A stretch of DNA of 61,322 nucleotides from Natronocalculus amylovorans (GTDB lineage: Archaea > Halobacteriota > Halobacteria > Halobacteriales > Haloferacaceae), in contig NZ_JAKRVX010000011.1 in the NCBI RefSeq assembly GCF_023638035.1, positions 1-61,322 on the forward strand, written 5' to 3'. Shown one piece after another: positions 51,457 to 60,698 of this stretch. The first letter of the stretch is position 1; each line of letters begins with the position of its first letter. Below the pieces are notes generated by a model. That model saw only the letters and a list, made by a program, of their open reading frames with translations. It ran no database searches and had not been told where the DNA came from. The translations under genes were made by a program, and so were the position numbers.

Positions 51457-52344
51457 ATGGATCTCCAAACTGCACTCCGTGGTGTCACACCACCACTTGT
51501 AACGCCGTTTACTGCTGATGGGTCACTCGATGAGACTGCACTCTCCGAGTTGGTGTCGTTTGTTGTCGATCGTGGTGTCTCAGGGCTCTTCCCATGTGGA
51601 ACAACCGGTGAGTTTGCAAGCTTGACGTTTGATGAGCGACTGCAGACGATCGAAACGACCGTGTCACACGCTGAGGGGGTACCCGTACTCGCCGGTGTTG
51701 CGTCCCCAAACGTCCATGATACCGTTGCGCAGATTACGGCCGCAGCAGATGCTGGTGCGGATGTTGCGGTTGTGACACCGCCGTATTTCCACACCGCAAA
51801 TGCACCCCAAGGCAACCAAGCCTACTTTGAGCAGGTTGCAGCGGATTCCGAGCTCCCACTGCTGTTGTACAATATCCCATCCTGTACCGGTGCACCGATC
51901 GATCCAGAGACCGTTGTCGCGCTCTCAACACAGGAGCAATTCATCGGACTCAAAGATTCAAGCGGCGACTTTGGCTACTTTTCACAACTGCTTCGTCAGA
52001 CTGCTGACCCGTTTCTGTTACTCCAAGGATTCGATAATCTCCTCTTACCATCGCTCCGTATTGGTGCCGATGGTGGGATTCACGCCCTCTCTAATGTGTT
52101 ACCGAGCGTCTTTGCTGAATTAGCTGGGGCTCCACAGAGCGATCGGGCAGCCGAACTGCAGCAGACGTCGATCGCACCGCTTTTTGAGACGTGTCTTTCG
52201 GTTGGGTTTGCACCAGCAACAAAAGCGGCACTCTCGCATCGATCGGTTATTCCAACAGACGCGGTCCGGCCTCCACTCGTTGAAACGGATGCAGAAACTG
52301 CAGAGACGATTACTGCACTCGTCGATCAGGCGACCAGTATCTAA
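51457..52344 (+). CDS. kdgA: DapA/KDG-aldolase family class I aldolase, probably KD(P)G aldolase
   Basis: 295 residues, TIM-barrel of the DHDPS superfamily. Motifs: VTPFTADGSLDETALSELVS at the start, GTTGEFASLTFDER, the YNIPSCTG tyrosine, and the Schiff-base lysine K166 in FIGLKDSSGDF. The residues do not separate dihydrodipicolinate synthase from KD(P)G aldolase, but gdh-gfcR 2 kb away argue for KDPG aldolase. In haloarchaea this enzyme cleaves 2-keto-3-deoxy-6-phosphogluconate into pyruvate and glyceraldehyde 3-phosphate. Confidence 0.75.
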   Translation: MDLQTALRGVTPPLVTPFTADGSLDETALSELVSFVVDRGVSGLFPCGTTGEFASLTFDERLQTIETTVSHAEGVPVLAGVASPNVHDTVAQITAAADAGADVAVVTPPYFHTANAPQGNQAYFEQVAADSELPLLLYNIPSCTGAPIDPETVVALSTQEQFIGLKDSSGDFGYFSQLLRQTADPFLLLQGFDNLLLPSLRIGADGGIHALSNVLPSVFAELAGAPQSDRAAELQQTSIAPLFETCLSVGFAPATKAALSHRSVIPTDAVRPPLVETDAETAETITALVDQATSI

Positions 52345-52350
52345 TTCAAT

Positions 52351-53862
52351 TCAGGTTGGTGGGCGAATATACTGGTCTCCTGGTCCTGTTTCTGGCTCAC
52401 GGTCGGCTGGTGCTGTTCCCTCAGCAAACACGTCTTTTCGTACCTCTCCATCCATATCGTCTGGAACTGCGTGACCATGTAGGTGCAAAAGCGTCGGCGC
52501 AAGATCAAGAATCGAAAGCGAACCAATGTCCTCGTCTGAGAATGCTGGCCCATGGGCACAAAAGAGCCCTTCACGGCGATTCACGCCTGCCCACGATCGA
52601 TCGCGCGCTGCGAATACTCGTCCCGTTCCAAGCGTTTCTCGGATATTCACCTGTGGAGCTTTATCAATGACTATATCTGGAGCTTCATCAGCAAATCGGC
52701 CACTGTATACCTCTTCTCCACGATATACGTCTCTTGCGATCGGCTGTCCGTCAGCACCTGTCAGCGACGTGAATGCATCTATCAGTTCAGTTCGAAGGGA
52801 TTCGTACTGTGGGTCAGAGGAAGGAATGGTGAGATACACTGGCCCTTGTGCGCTTGCCAATGCAAGGGTATCATCCCATTCAACTATTCCGTGTTTGCTA
52901 CCACCAAGTCCACCGCGATCGTCTGGCAGTCGATTTAACAACCACTGTGGGGCAACCGATGCAGCAACCGATTGGAGATCAATCTTTGAGAGCCGCTTAT
53001 CTGCAGGAGTCAACAGCCGCTTGATCCGATCGGTTGTGATCCCTGCGGAATGAAGCGTTTCTGCAACGTCACTCTCGTACGATAGGTAGCCTTGTTCTCC
53101 GAGCCACTCGTTGATATAAAATACGGATTCGATTTTGGCATGGCCGTGGTCGCTCATGAGGACAATATTTCGATCCTCATCAGCAAGGAACTCCGAGAGA
53201 TGCTCATCAATCAGTTTCCAGCCACGTTTTACGTACTCGTCGTTCCACCGATGGTGGTGTAGTGAGTTGATATAGAACGTTGTGACCTGCAGAAAATCAA
53301 GCGAGTGTTCGGCTGCGAGATCCTTTGCAACTGTGAAGCGAAGGTCAATAAGCTCCAATACGTCCTCAAATGCGTCCGGGTCGCCATCGCTGAGGGAGCC
53401 GTGTTTTGTCACTCGATACTCGTAGTTCGATCGAAGCGTATGCTCCAACGATTTTGGATGCGTAAACCCGGTGTTTTCACCATCTGGTGGCCCAGAAACA
53501 AGGAATTCACCAACGGACTTTGGTGGGTACGTTGTAGGCACATTTAAGACTCCAACACGGTGATCTGTTGCCAGCAGTTCCCAGTATTCCGTATTGTGCT
53601 GATATCGTTCCGCGGGGAGCCACACTCGACGGTTTTTGACATCCACATTCTGCCACCAAAAGACGCCAATCTTTCCAGGATTTTTCCCTGTTGCATACGC
53701 CTTCCAATTTGGCGATGTCACTGGGGGGAGCACGGATTGTAGCTCTCCAGTTACGCCATCAGCAAAGAGCCGCTCAAACGTTGGTAATGTTCCATCAGCC
53801 ACCCAGGAATCGATCAATCGTCGCGTTGCACCATCGATACCGACAACGACAGTTGCGGTCAT
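52351..53862 (-). CDS. Type I phosphodiesterase / nucleotide pyrophosphatase family protein
   Basis: 503 residues from the ATG at 53862 (MTATVVVGIDGATRRLIDSW); the frame allows six more codons. Alkaline-phosphatase superfamily motifs: the metal-site aspartate in VVVGIDGAT, VTSPNWKAYATGKNPGKIGV with the catalytic Thr/Ser region, IVLMSDHGHAKIESVFYINE, and LFCAHGPAFSDEDIGSLSIL near the end. Related proteins split phosphodiester or pyrophosphate bonds; some haloarchaeal copies lie in glycan clusters. No signal peptide, so probably cytoplasmic. The two opposite-strand stops with kdgA lie seven bases apart. Confidence 0.82.
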   Translation of the reverse strand: MTATVVVGIDGATRRLIDSWVADGTLPTFERLFADGVTGELQSVLPPVTSPNWKAYATGKNPGKIGVFWWQNVDVKNRRVWLPAERYQHNTEYWELLATDHRVGVLNVPTTYPPKSVGEFLVSGPPDGENTGFTHPKSLEHTLRSNYEYRVTKHGSLSDGDPDAFEDVLELIDLRFTVAKDLAAEHSLDFLQVTTFYINSLHHHRWNDEYVKRGWKLIDEHLSEFLADEDRNIVLMSDHGHAKIESVFYINEWLGEQGYLSYESDVAETLHSAGITTDRIKRLLTPADKRLSKIDLQSVAASVAPQWLLNRLPDDRGGLGGSKHGIVEWDDTLALASAQGPVYLTIPSSDPQYESLRTELIDAFTSLTGADGQPIARDVYRGEEVYSGRFADEAPDIVIDKAPQVNIRETLGTGRVFAARDRSWAGVNRREGLFCAHGPAFSDEDIGSLSILDLAPTLLHLHGHAVPDDMDGEVRKDVFAEGTAPADREPETGPGDQYIRPPT

Positions 53863-54047
53863 GTTATATGTACTTGTCAAGCACTGTCAAGAACACCACA
53901 CACTGTTTCATGATAATCCGATCTTACGCGCGTTGCAACAGACGATGCCCGTACAAAAACCATTTTGAATAGACAACAGCATTGACTGTTGTTCGGATAG
54001 GTAACCGATCGAAAAAAGGTATTACCGTATTATAGAATTTCAAGGAG

Positions 54048-54081
54048 AATACCCGCGCCTTTAGGCGCGGGAGGATGTCAA
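54048..54081 (+). repeat. Solo right end (RE) hairpin of a TnpB-type element
   Basis: CCCGCGCC-TTTA-GGCGCGGG (54052-54071) is a perfect 8-bp stem with a 4-base loop, followed by AGGATGTCAA. It has the same shape as the ends at 1868, 13429, 41790 and 57416 but a different stem sequence. It lies 11 bases from the stop of the 54093 gene; no transposase frame is beside it. It may now serve as a terminator for that gene. Confidence 0.65.
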
Positions 54082-54092
54082 TGGTCTCTCTT

Positions 54093-55151
54093 TTAATTAT
54101 CAAGTAGTAAGCCAATATCTGCACGCGCAGAGAGCAACTCGCTCATAATCTCCACAGTTCGCTCATCACGCGTTCGGCCGCTTCGGACGATCTCTTCGGC
54201 CCGATCGACAGCTGTCAACGTATCTGTGTTGAGTGCCAGTACCGGTTTTCCTTCCTCTTCTGCACGACCAAGCACAGCTGATGATGGGCGGTGTCCACCT
54301 GTGAGGATCAGACATTTCACACCAGGTGCTTCGATCGCTGCGGTGTGAATCTCTGAACGGTCACCACCAGTGATGACTGCGGCATCGCGGGCACGTCGGA
54401 AGAAGCGAAGTGCCTCATCTCCGCCCATTGCACCGACAAGGAACCGCTCAACGAACGCGTCAGTATCAACGCTCGTGAGTGTCTTTGCACCGAGCTCTGT
54501 TGCAAGCTCGGAAACGGTCACGCCTGCAAGCTCCTGCTCGTACGGAATTGCACCAAGCACTGGGATGTCTCGACTTTCGAGGAACGGAATTACGTCGGTA
54601 TCCAACTCATCAAATGCCGTGTCGGAAACACGGTTGAAGAGTACTCCAGTGAGCCGATCGCCGATATCATCTGCGGCAGCTAGGATTTCGTCGATATCTC
54701 CGGGCTGTGTGTAGTCTGCGACGAGAACAACCTCCGAGTCGAGAACGTCTGCAACCTCTGGATCTGTGAGGCCAACAATACCTCCAGTCGTGAGCGAGCC
54801 ACCACCTTCGACGACCATCAGGTCTTTGTCTGCTGCGAGTGAGTCATATTCCTCTTTGATTCGTGCACGCAGGTCGTCTGGGTTCTCCCGACCACGGATC
54901 GCACCATCAATGAATGTTGGTGAGTAGACGATCGGTTCGAGTTCGTGCATCTCTGCATCAAGCCCCAATAGCTCACGGGCAAGCATTGGGTCTTGGTCGA
55001 GTGTCTTCCCGACATTGCTCTGGAGTCGGGTTCCTTTTGGTTTCATGTAGCCGACCGACTGGCCGCGTTCGTTTGCAAGTGTCGCAAGCGCCAGTGCGAT
55101 CGCCGTTTTGCCGGTACTTTCCTTTGTTGCGGTAACGAGTATGGATTTCAT
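54093..55151 (-). CDS. Phosphotransacetylase-like regulatory protein (BioD-like P-loop plus DRTGG domain)
   Basis: 352 residues. Residues 1-200 resemble the N-terminal P-loop domain of bacterial phosphotransacetylases and BioD: LVTATKESTGKTAIALALAT is the Walker A region, DKDLMVVEGGGSLTTGGIVG the second motif. Residues about 210-320 are a DRTGG-type domain (MGGDEALRFFRRARDAAVIT, GDRSEIHTAAIEAPGVKCLI). The catalytic C-terminal Pta domain is absent. Its start overlaps the acd stop by four bases, so it probably regulates acetyl-CoA/acetate conversion. Confidence 0.82.
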   Translation of the reverse strand: MKSILVTATKESTGKTAIALALATLANERGQSVGYMKPKGTRLQSNVGKTLDQDPMLARELLGLDAEMHELEPIVYSPTFIDGAIRGRENPDDLRARIKEEYDSLAADKDLMVVEGGGSLTTGGIVGLTDPEVADVLDSEVVLVADYTQPGDIDEILAAADDIGDRLTGVLFNRVSDTAFDELDTDVIPFLESRDIPVLGAIPYEQELAGVTVSELATELGAKTLTSVDTDAFVERFLVGAMGGDEALRFFRRARDAAVITGGDRSEIHTAAIEAPGVKCLILTGGHRPSSAVLGRAEEEGKPVLALNTDTLTAVDRAEEIVRSGRTRDERTVEIMSELLSARADIGLLLDN

Positions 55152-57259
55152 AGGCTTTCTGGATCAACGGTGAGTCTAATATCGACGGCCTTGACACCTG
55201 AATCTTCGTCTGGGCCGACGGGCGTTGCGACAAGTGGATTAATATCGAACTCCATGATTGCCGGGAAGTCCGTCACCAGCTGTGAGAGCCGCTGAATTGT
55301 CTCAACAACTCCATCGACATCAACTGGCTCTTGTCCACGTGCCCCCCGAAGCATTGGGGCTGTTTTGATCTCTTCTGTCATTTCGCGTGCTTCGCTCTCT
55401 GCGACCGGAGCAACGCGGAAGGTCGTGTCTTCGAGGATTTCCACGAAGATGCCACCAAGTCCGAACATCATCAATGGACCGAACTGTGGATCTCGGTTCA
55501 TTCCAACGATCGTCTCGACGCCAGTGTCGAGATCGACCATCTCTTGAACTTGAACACCCAGCAGATTTGCATCCGGCTGATAGTTGCGGGCTCTGGTGAT
55601 TAAATCTTCGAACGCATCTTCGACATCTTCGTCTTCAACACCGACTTTTACGCCACCGATATCCGATTTATGGAGGATATCTGGGCTGACAATCTTCATA
55701 ACAACTGGGCCGTCGATCGACGCTGCAACCTCACGGGCATCTTCTGGATCGTCAATGATCTCTCCCTGTGGTGTTGGTATGCCGTAGGCGTCAAGCAATC
55801 CCATTGCCTCGACTCCAAGTCGATTGTCGCCTCGCTCTTTCACGCGGCTAAGGATCTTGTGTGCTTTTTCTTTATCAACGTCAAATCTGGTTGGCTCGTC
55901 ATATTCACGGGACTGAATGTCGTTGTACTCTGCAAGCGCATCCAGTGCGCCGATCGCACGCGATGGATCGAAGTAGTTCGGAATCCCTGCATCCTGTAGA
56001 ATACTTGCTGACGCATTCACTCGCTCGCCGCCCATGAAACACGCTGCAACCGGTTTCTGGTGTTTTTCTCGAAGTTCGACAGTCGCCTCCGCAAGCTCTT
56101 CGTAATTGAGCACCGCTGTTGGACACGACAGCACAAGCGCCATCCCAACGTTTTCGTCTGCGAGCGCAATGTCCAGTGCGTCAGTGAAGCGATCGATATC
56201 CGCATCACCGACAATGTCCACCGGATTGTAGATATTTCCTTCAACCGGGAGCTTCTCAGAGAATTCATCAAGCGTCTCCTGACTGAATGATGCCATTGAG
56301 AGATCAGAGTCACCAACCGCATCTGTCGACATCACACCCGGGCCACCAGCGTTGGTGACGATCGCGACATCTTTGTTCTCCGGCAGGGGCTGATTGGCAA
56401 GCATCTGTGCTGCATCAAACAGCTCTTGGACCGACTCAGCACGAAGGACACCCGCTTGGTCAAGACCGACCTCATACGCCTGCTCGCTCCCTGCAAGCGT
56501 CCCTGTGTGTGAGGATGCAGCCTGCGCGCCAGCGTCCGTTCGCCCTGATTTTACGAGTACGATCGGTGTGTCTTGTGTCGCCTTTCGTGCAGCGTCGATG
56601 AAGGCTCGACCATCCGAAATACCTTCGAGATAGCCAATAACGACGTCCGTCTCCTCATCATCGCCCCAATGGTCAACAAAATCAGTCTCATCAAGTACTG
56701 CTTTGTTACCCAGCGAGACGACATCTTTGAATCCAACGCCCTCGTCGTTTGCCCAGTCAAGGACTGCAGTAATGAACGCGCCTGACTGGCTCATGAACGA
56801 CATGCCGCCAGGGAGTGCGTTATCCGGTCCGAATGTGGCGTTCATGCCACCAGTCGTTGACATAATTCCCAGACTGTTCGGACCAACAACGTTGAGATCG
56901 TATTTGTCTGCAATTTCACGGAGTTGTTTTTCACGCGATGCACCTTCGCCGCCTGTTTCGCCGAAGCCCGCAGTGATGACGACGACGTTCTGAACGCCGG
57001 CTTCGCCGGCTGCCTCAACAGCGTGCAGCGCAATCTGTGGCGGGACGACGACAACAGCCATGTCTGCGTCCGCCTCGGAAATGTCTGCAACACAAGAGAG
57101 GCCCAGCACCTCGTCATATTTGGGGTTGACCGGGACGATCTCACCTTCGTAATCTGCAATGAGATTCGTGGTGACCGCTCGTCCGATCGACCCCTCACGT
57201 GCGGTTGCACCAATGACCGCGATGCGATCGGGTGCGAACAACTCGGTTAGGGTTCCCAT
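55148..57259 (-). CDS. acd: Acetate-CoA ligase (ADP-forming), fused alpha-beta
   Basis: 703 residues. The alpha part (residues about 1-460) starts with a CoA-binding Rossmann domain (FAPDRIAVIGATAREGSIGR) and holds the phosphohistidine motif AQAASSHTGTLAGSEQAYEV, around residue 259. The beta part is an ATP-grasp domain (residues about 480-690: MGLLDAYGIPTPQGEIIDDP, VMKIVSPDILHKSDIGGVKV). The enzyme makes acetate and ATP from acetyl-CoA in sugar-grown haloarchaea. First gene of a two-gene operon. Confidence 0.92.
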   Translation of the reverse strand: MGTLTELFAPDRIAVIGATAREGSIGRAVTTNLIADYEGEIVPVNPKYDEVLGLSCVADISEADADMAVVVVPPQIALHAVEAAGEAGVQNVVVITAGFGETGGEGASREKQLREIADKYDLNVVGPNSLGIMSTTGGMNATFGPDNALPGGMSFMSQSGAFITAVLDWANDEGVGFKDVVSLGNKAVLDETDFVDHWGDDEETDVVIGYLEGISDGRAFIDAARKATQDTPIVLVKSGRTDAGAQAASSHTGTLAGSEQAYEVGLDQAGVLRAESVQELFDAAQMLANQPLPENKDVAIVTNAGGPGVMSTDAVGDSDLSMASFSQETLDEFSEKLPVEGNIYNPVDIVGDADIDRFTDALDIALADENVGMALVLSCPTAVLNYEELAEATVELREKHQKPVAACFMGGERVNASASILQDAGIPNYFDPSRAIGALDALAEYNDIQSREYDEPTRFDVDKEKAHKILSRVKERGDNRLGVEAMGLLDAYGIPTPQGEIIDDPEDAREVAASIDGPVVMKIVSPDILHKSDIGGVKVGVEDEDVEDAFEDLITRARNYQPDANLLGVQVQEMVDLDTGVETIVGMNRDPQFGPLMMFGLGGIFVEILEDTTFRVAPVAESEAREMTEEIKTAPMLRGARGQEPVDVDGVVETIQRLSQLVTDFPAIMEFDINPLVATPVGPDEDSGVKAVDIRLTVDPESL

Positions 57260-57415
57260 CAGTTCAGCCTACTCACTGAGTCTTCTTAAAGAACGGTGTG
57301 GTTCTTGTGACACGGGAATCGGTATACAGTCACGTTCCACTATATTCATGAAATATATAGAATTATCACAACAAATCAGTCCAAATATGGATATTTACTA
57401 GTAGTTTGTATTTCA

Positions 57416-58890
57416 TTGACATCCTCCACACGACTAACGTCGTGGGATTCCCGACCGCCGTTGGGATATTGTGGTTTACGACGTGACCTGTTCTTGAGGT
57501 GCGAACGCACCAGCTTCTTTGTCAAACAAGAACGTCGATGGCTGTGCCAACCAGCCGTTACTCCTATTCACCGATAGATTCGGTGAACTCGGAGATACTT
57601 TTTCTCGAATGTTCTCAGCACCGTTCACATCAGCGTTCGCTACCGTGCCACACTCATTGCACACGTACAACCCGCGTTCAACACGGTTTGAATCACGCTT
57701 ACGACCACAACACGAACACGACTTCGACGTATCCCGTTCCGACACGTACTCAACCGTTATACCTTCCATCTCGGCTTTGTAGTCCAACAGGTCGCTGAAG
57801 CGGTTAAACGCCCACGAATGCAAGTCCAAGTTCCCATGTTTGCCCCAGTTCTTCGCCTCACCGTGCTCCTCGTCCTCACGAATACCAGATATATCGCCCA
57901 CCACGATCGTTCCAACACGTTCGTCCACACACCGTCGAACGATGTGTTTGGAGAGTGTGTGGAAATAGTGGGTGCGGCGAGCCGACTTCTTCTGGCTCAA
58001 CCGAGTAGCTTGCTCGGAGTCCGAGTCGTCACACCGAGCAATACGTTTGCTGAAGTAGTAGTCGTCTTGTTTTAGGCAGTTGAGCGGATACAACTCGGCG
58101 TGGCCGTCCTCGTAGGCGAGGGCGGCGAAATTGTTGATGCCGAGGTCAACACCTACGGTCTTCTCACCGGGTGCTTCCAACACTTCGATTTTGACTTTAC
58201 AGACCAAGTGGAGTCTCCACTCGTTACCTGTCCAGACGCCCCTGACTTGTTGGACGTTCTCCACGGTGGAGAGGTCAACGTCGGGGCGAGTTTCGTACTC
58301 GCAGAGGATGAAGTCCGACCAATATTCTTTAAGATTCGAACCTTTTGAGAGCCGAACTCGGTTGTACTGGGTGTCGAGTTTAAAACCCGCGGCTTTGAAC
58401 GTGATCGTGCTTCGTGGGTGTTCGTCACCGTGTTTGCGGTAGCCGGGCGGGTTCGCTTTTGTGTCTCCGTTGCGTCGTTTGCCGTACCAGCCGTTGAACG
58501 CTTCAGCGAGTTCTTGAAGGACTCGTTGACTTGACTGAGAATGCAGGTCATCGTAGCGCTCGTGGCTCTTGAGGTACGCAGTGAGTTCGTCGTGTTCTGG
58601 GATGTAGTCGATTTCGTCCCAGACACGACTACACGTCCAGCGTCCGACGTTCCAGAGTTTCGAAGCGGCGAATCCGAGCGAATCGAGGTCGTCAGACACC
58701 TGTTGCTGATTCTTGATGGAAGCAGTGTAGGTGCGAGTAACGACCTGTTTCGCCATACATAACCTATGTAGAGAAACCTACTTGAAGGGATGGATTACGC
58801 AGCGTGGAATATCCTGCCCTGCTATCGAACAGTAGACAGTCTAGGGGGTGTCGGATTCATCCCACGACTTCAGTCGTGGGCTTTCTCCTC
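57416..58890 (-). mobile_element. Intact TnpB-only insertion sequence (IS200/IS605, IS1341 type)
   Basis: Right end: TTGACATCCTCCACACGACT at 57416, with the CACGAC/GTCGTG hairpin to about 57447. Left end: TCGGATTCATCC with hairpin CCCACGAC-TTCA-GTCGTGGG and TTTCTCC at 58851-58890. A full-length tnpB lies between, on the minus strand. There is no TnpA, so transposition would need a Y1 transposase elsewhere. The target is just downstream of the acd promoter side, in an A+T-rich gap (57260-57415). Confidence 0.85.
57476..58756 (-). CDS. tnpB: TnpB, RNA-guided nuclease-like protein of IS1341 type, full length
   Basis: 426 residues. N-terminal HTH and wedge region (VVTRTYTASIKNQQQVSDDL; KANPPGYRKHGDEHPRSTIT), then RuvC motifs: D204 in VGVDLGINNF, E294 in GDISGIRED, D376 in ANADVNGAENI. 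A zinc ribbon with C347/C350 and C366/C369 (SKSCSCCGRK, YVCNECG) lies between motifs two and three. All key residues are present, so it could be active. Its guide RNA, if made, would overlap the 3' end and right end (about 57416-57600). Confidence 0.93.
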   Translation of the reverse strand: MAKQVVTRTYTASIKNQQQVSDDLDSLGFAASKLWNVGRWTCSRVWDEIDYIPEHDELTAYLKSHERYDDLHSQSSQRVLQELAEAFNGWYGKRRNGDTKANPPGYRKHGDEHPRSTITFKAAGFKLDTQYNRVRLSKGSNLKEYWSDFILCEYETRPDVDLSTVENVQQVRGVWTGNEWRLHLVCKVKIEVLEAPGEKTVGVDLGINNFAALAYEDGHAELYPLNCLKQDDYYFSKRIARCDDSDSEQATRLSQKKSARRTHYFHTLSKHIVRRCVDERVGTIVVGDISGIREDEEHGEAKNWGKHGNLDLHSWAFNRFSDLLDYKAEMEGITVEYVSERDTSKSCSCCGRKRDSNRVERGLYVCNECGTVANADVNGAENIREKVSPSSPNLSVNRSNGWLAQPSTFLFDKEAGAFAPQEQVTS

Positions 58891-58916
58891 GATGTTCTGT
58901 AACCGTCAAAAGAATG

Positions 58917-59936
58917 TTAATGCGCTGACACGGTTGAAAGGCCCCGCTCCGAGAGAATAACTGCTGCAGCATAGAAAAATACTGCAATCATCACGATCGA
59001 TCCACCTGCAGGAAGCCCTGCTTGATGCGCAGCGAGTATCCCAACAATCACTGAGAACTCACCGACGAGAATCGAAATGTAAACCGCTTCTCTGAAGCTC
59101 GTTGCGATCTGCGAGGCCGCAGCGACTGGAACAACCAACATTGCTGCGACCAATATCACACCCAAAATCTGCATTGCGCCCACAACAACCAGTGCGGTCA
59201 ACACAACAAGCAGTGAGTTATATAGTGAGACATCAAACTGTGCAACCTTTGCGGCCTGCTCATCAAACGTAATAAACAGCAACTGCTTGTATTGTGTTCC
59301 AACGACAGCCAATACAATTGCGCTAAGGCCGAGCATCATTGCACCGCCGCTTGGATGAACAACACTTACATTACCAAAGAGAACGCCTTCGATCGAAATC
59401 CCAGTTAGTCCCCCACCGAAACTAATGACGAGCGTCCCGAGTGCAAAACTTCCACTCAACATGATTGCAATTGGAACGTCACCGTAGGAACTCGATCGAT
59501 CGGCTAGATACTGCACAATAAAGGCACCAATGATTGCCACAACCAGTGCCGGGACGAGATAGCTTGTCTGAATGCCTGTCACAGATGTAAACAAGAGCCC
59601 AATTGCGACACCTGCAAATGCGGTATGTGCAAGCGTTTCTCCAATGAGCGCCATCTCTCGATGCACAATATACATCCCAATGAGTGGGCCAACAATTCCG
59701 ATAAGCGCACCGATTGCGACCATTCGCCAGCCAAACCGGAACGACAGTAGTGTGAAGCCTGTTAGTTCTGCGATCGATCGGCCGACTGAGACAAATAGGC
59801 CCGCAATAGTGCCGCTGGTAAGCCCGTATTCAAGGAGTGTGTCACTGAGCAGAAACAGAGATAGAACTGCAACAAGTGCACAGATCCCAACAGTTGCTAT
59901 TCGTAAAACCCGGAGTCGTGGTGTTGTCCGTTGCAT
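58917..59936 (-). CDS. znuB: Zinc/manganese ABC transporter permease ZnuB
   Basis: 339 residues, about eight to nine helices, ABC-3 family. Signatures: LIGMYIVHREMALIGETLAH (the conserved E/H loop), GVLFGNVSVVHPSG and the C-terminal HQAGLPAGGSIVMIAVFFYA. The segment VVGAMQILGVILVAAMLVVP is the core helix of this family. Last gene of the znuA-znuC-znuB operon; the tnpB element lies 26 bases past its stop. Confidence 0.9.
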   Translation of the reverse strand: MQRTTPRLRVLRIATVGICALVAVLSLFLLSDTLLEYGLTSGTIAGLFVSVGRSIAELTGFTLLSFRFGWRMVAIGALIGIVGPLIGMYIVHREMALIGETLAHTAFAGVAIGLLFTSVTGIQTSYLVPALVVAIIGAFIVQYLADRSSSYGDVPIAIMLSGSFALGTLVISFGGGLTGISIEGVLFGNVSVVHPSGGAMMLGLSAIVLAVVGTQYKQLLFITFDEQAAKVAQFDVSLYNSLLVVLTALVVVGAMQILGVILVAAMLVVPVAAASQIATSFREAVYISILVGEFSVIVGILAAHQAGLPAGGSIVMIAVFFYAAAVILSERGLSTVSAH

Positions 59937-59957
59937 TGCTAAAGATATTGTAGAGTG

Positions 59958-60698
59958 CTAGTGGTGATGATGAACAATCCGCCCGGATGCTCCGTAGGCA
60001 TCTGCAAGTGCATTACTCTCAACGAACGACGCTGTATCGCCATGATGGAACAGTTCACGGTTGATGCAGGCAATTCGACTTGCACGATCCGTAACAACTC
60101 CAATGTCGTGTTCGATTAGGACGATTGTGATTCCGTTGTTGTTAAGATCGTCTAACAGACCATAGAATTGGTCTCTGGATTCGGCATCAACACCAACTGT
60201 CGGTTCATCGAGTGCGAGAAGGTCCGCTTCCGAAGCGAGTGCGCGAGCAATGTATGCCCGCTGTCGCTGTCCACCGGAGAGCGCATTCACACGACGATGC
60301 TGTAGAGTATCAATATTGACCGTCTCCAATGCATCGTCAACGATCGCATGGTCGTCCGCTCCGAGCCGTCGCGAACCAACATGTGAGAAGCGACCCATCT
60401 CGACAATTTCACGAACGGTGACGGGCATACTGGAGCCCTTGTTCGTCGATTGTTGGGAGACATACCCGATTCGATGTCCCTCATCGAACGCATCGATTGG
60501 CGTTCCAAACAGCTCCACAGACCCGGTGTCTGGCTCTAAAAGCCCCAACATAATGTGAAGCAGCGTTGTTTTTCCGGAGCCGTTTGGCCCGATAAGCCCG
60601 AGGAACTCACCTGTTTCAACCGTTAGAGAGACGTCACTCACTGCGGGGGTATCCCCGTAGGATAGCGAAACGTCCGTAATGTCAATAACTGAGGTCAC
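59958..60698 (-). CDS. znuC: Zinc/manganese ABC transporter ATP-binding protein ZnuC
   Basis: 246 residues, start GTG at 60698 overlapping the znuA stop as TAGTG. Walker A GPNGSGKTTLLHIML, signature ALSGGQRQRAYIARALASEA, Walker B DLLALDEPTVGVDAESRDQF, switch His VLIEHDIGVVTDRASR. The C-terminus ends in several histidines (GRIVHHHH). Metal-ion importer ATPase. Confidence 0.92.
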   Translation of the reverse strand: MTSVIDITDVSLSYGDTPAVSDVSLTVETGEFLGLIGPNGSGKTTLLHIMLGLLEPDTGSVELFGTPIDAFDEGHRIGYVSQQSTNKGSSMPVTVREIVEMGRFSHVGSRRLGADDHAIVDDALETVNIDTLQHRRVNALSGGQRQRAYIARALASEADLLALDEPTVGVDAESRDQFYGLLDDLNNNGITIVLIEHDIGVVTDRASRIACINRELFHHGDTASFVESNALADAYGASGRIVHHHH

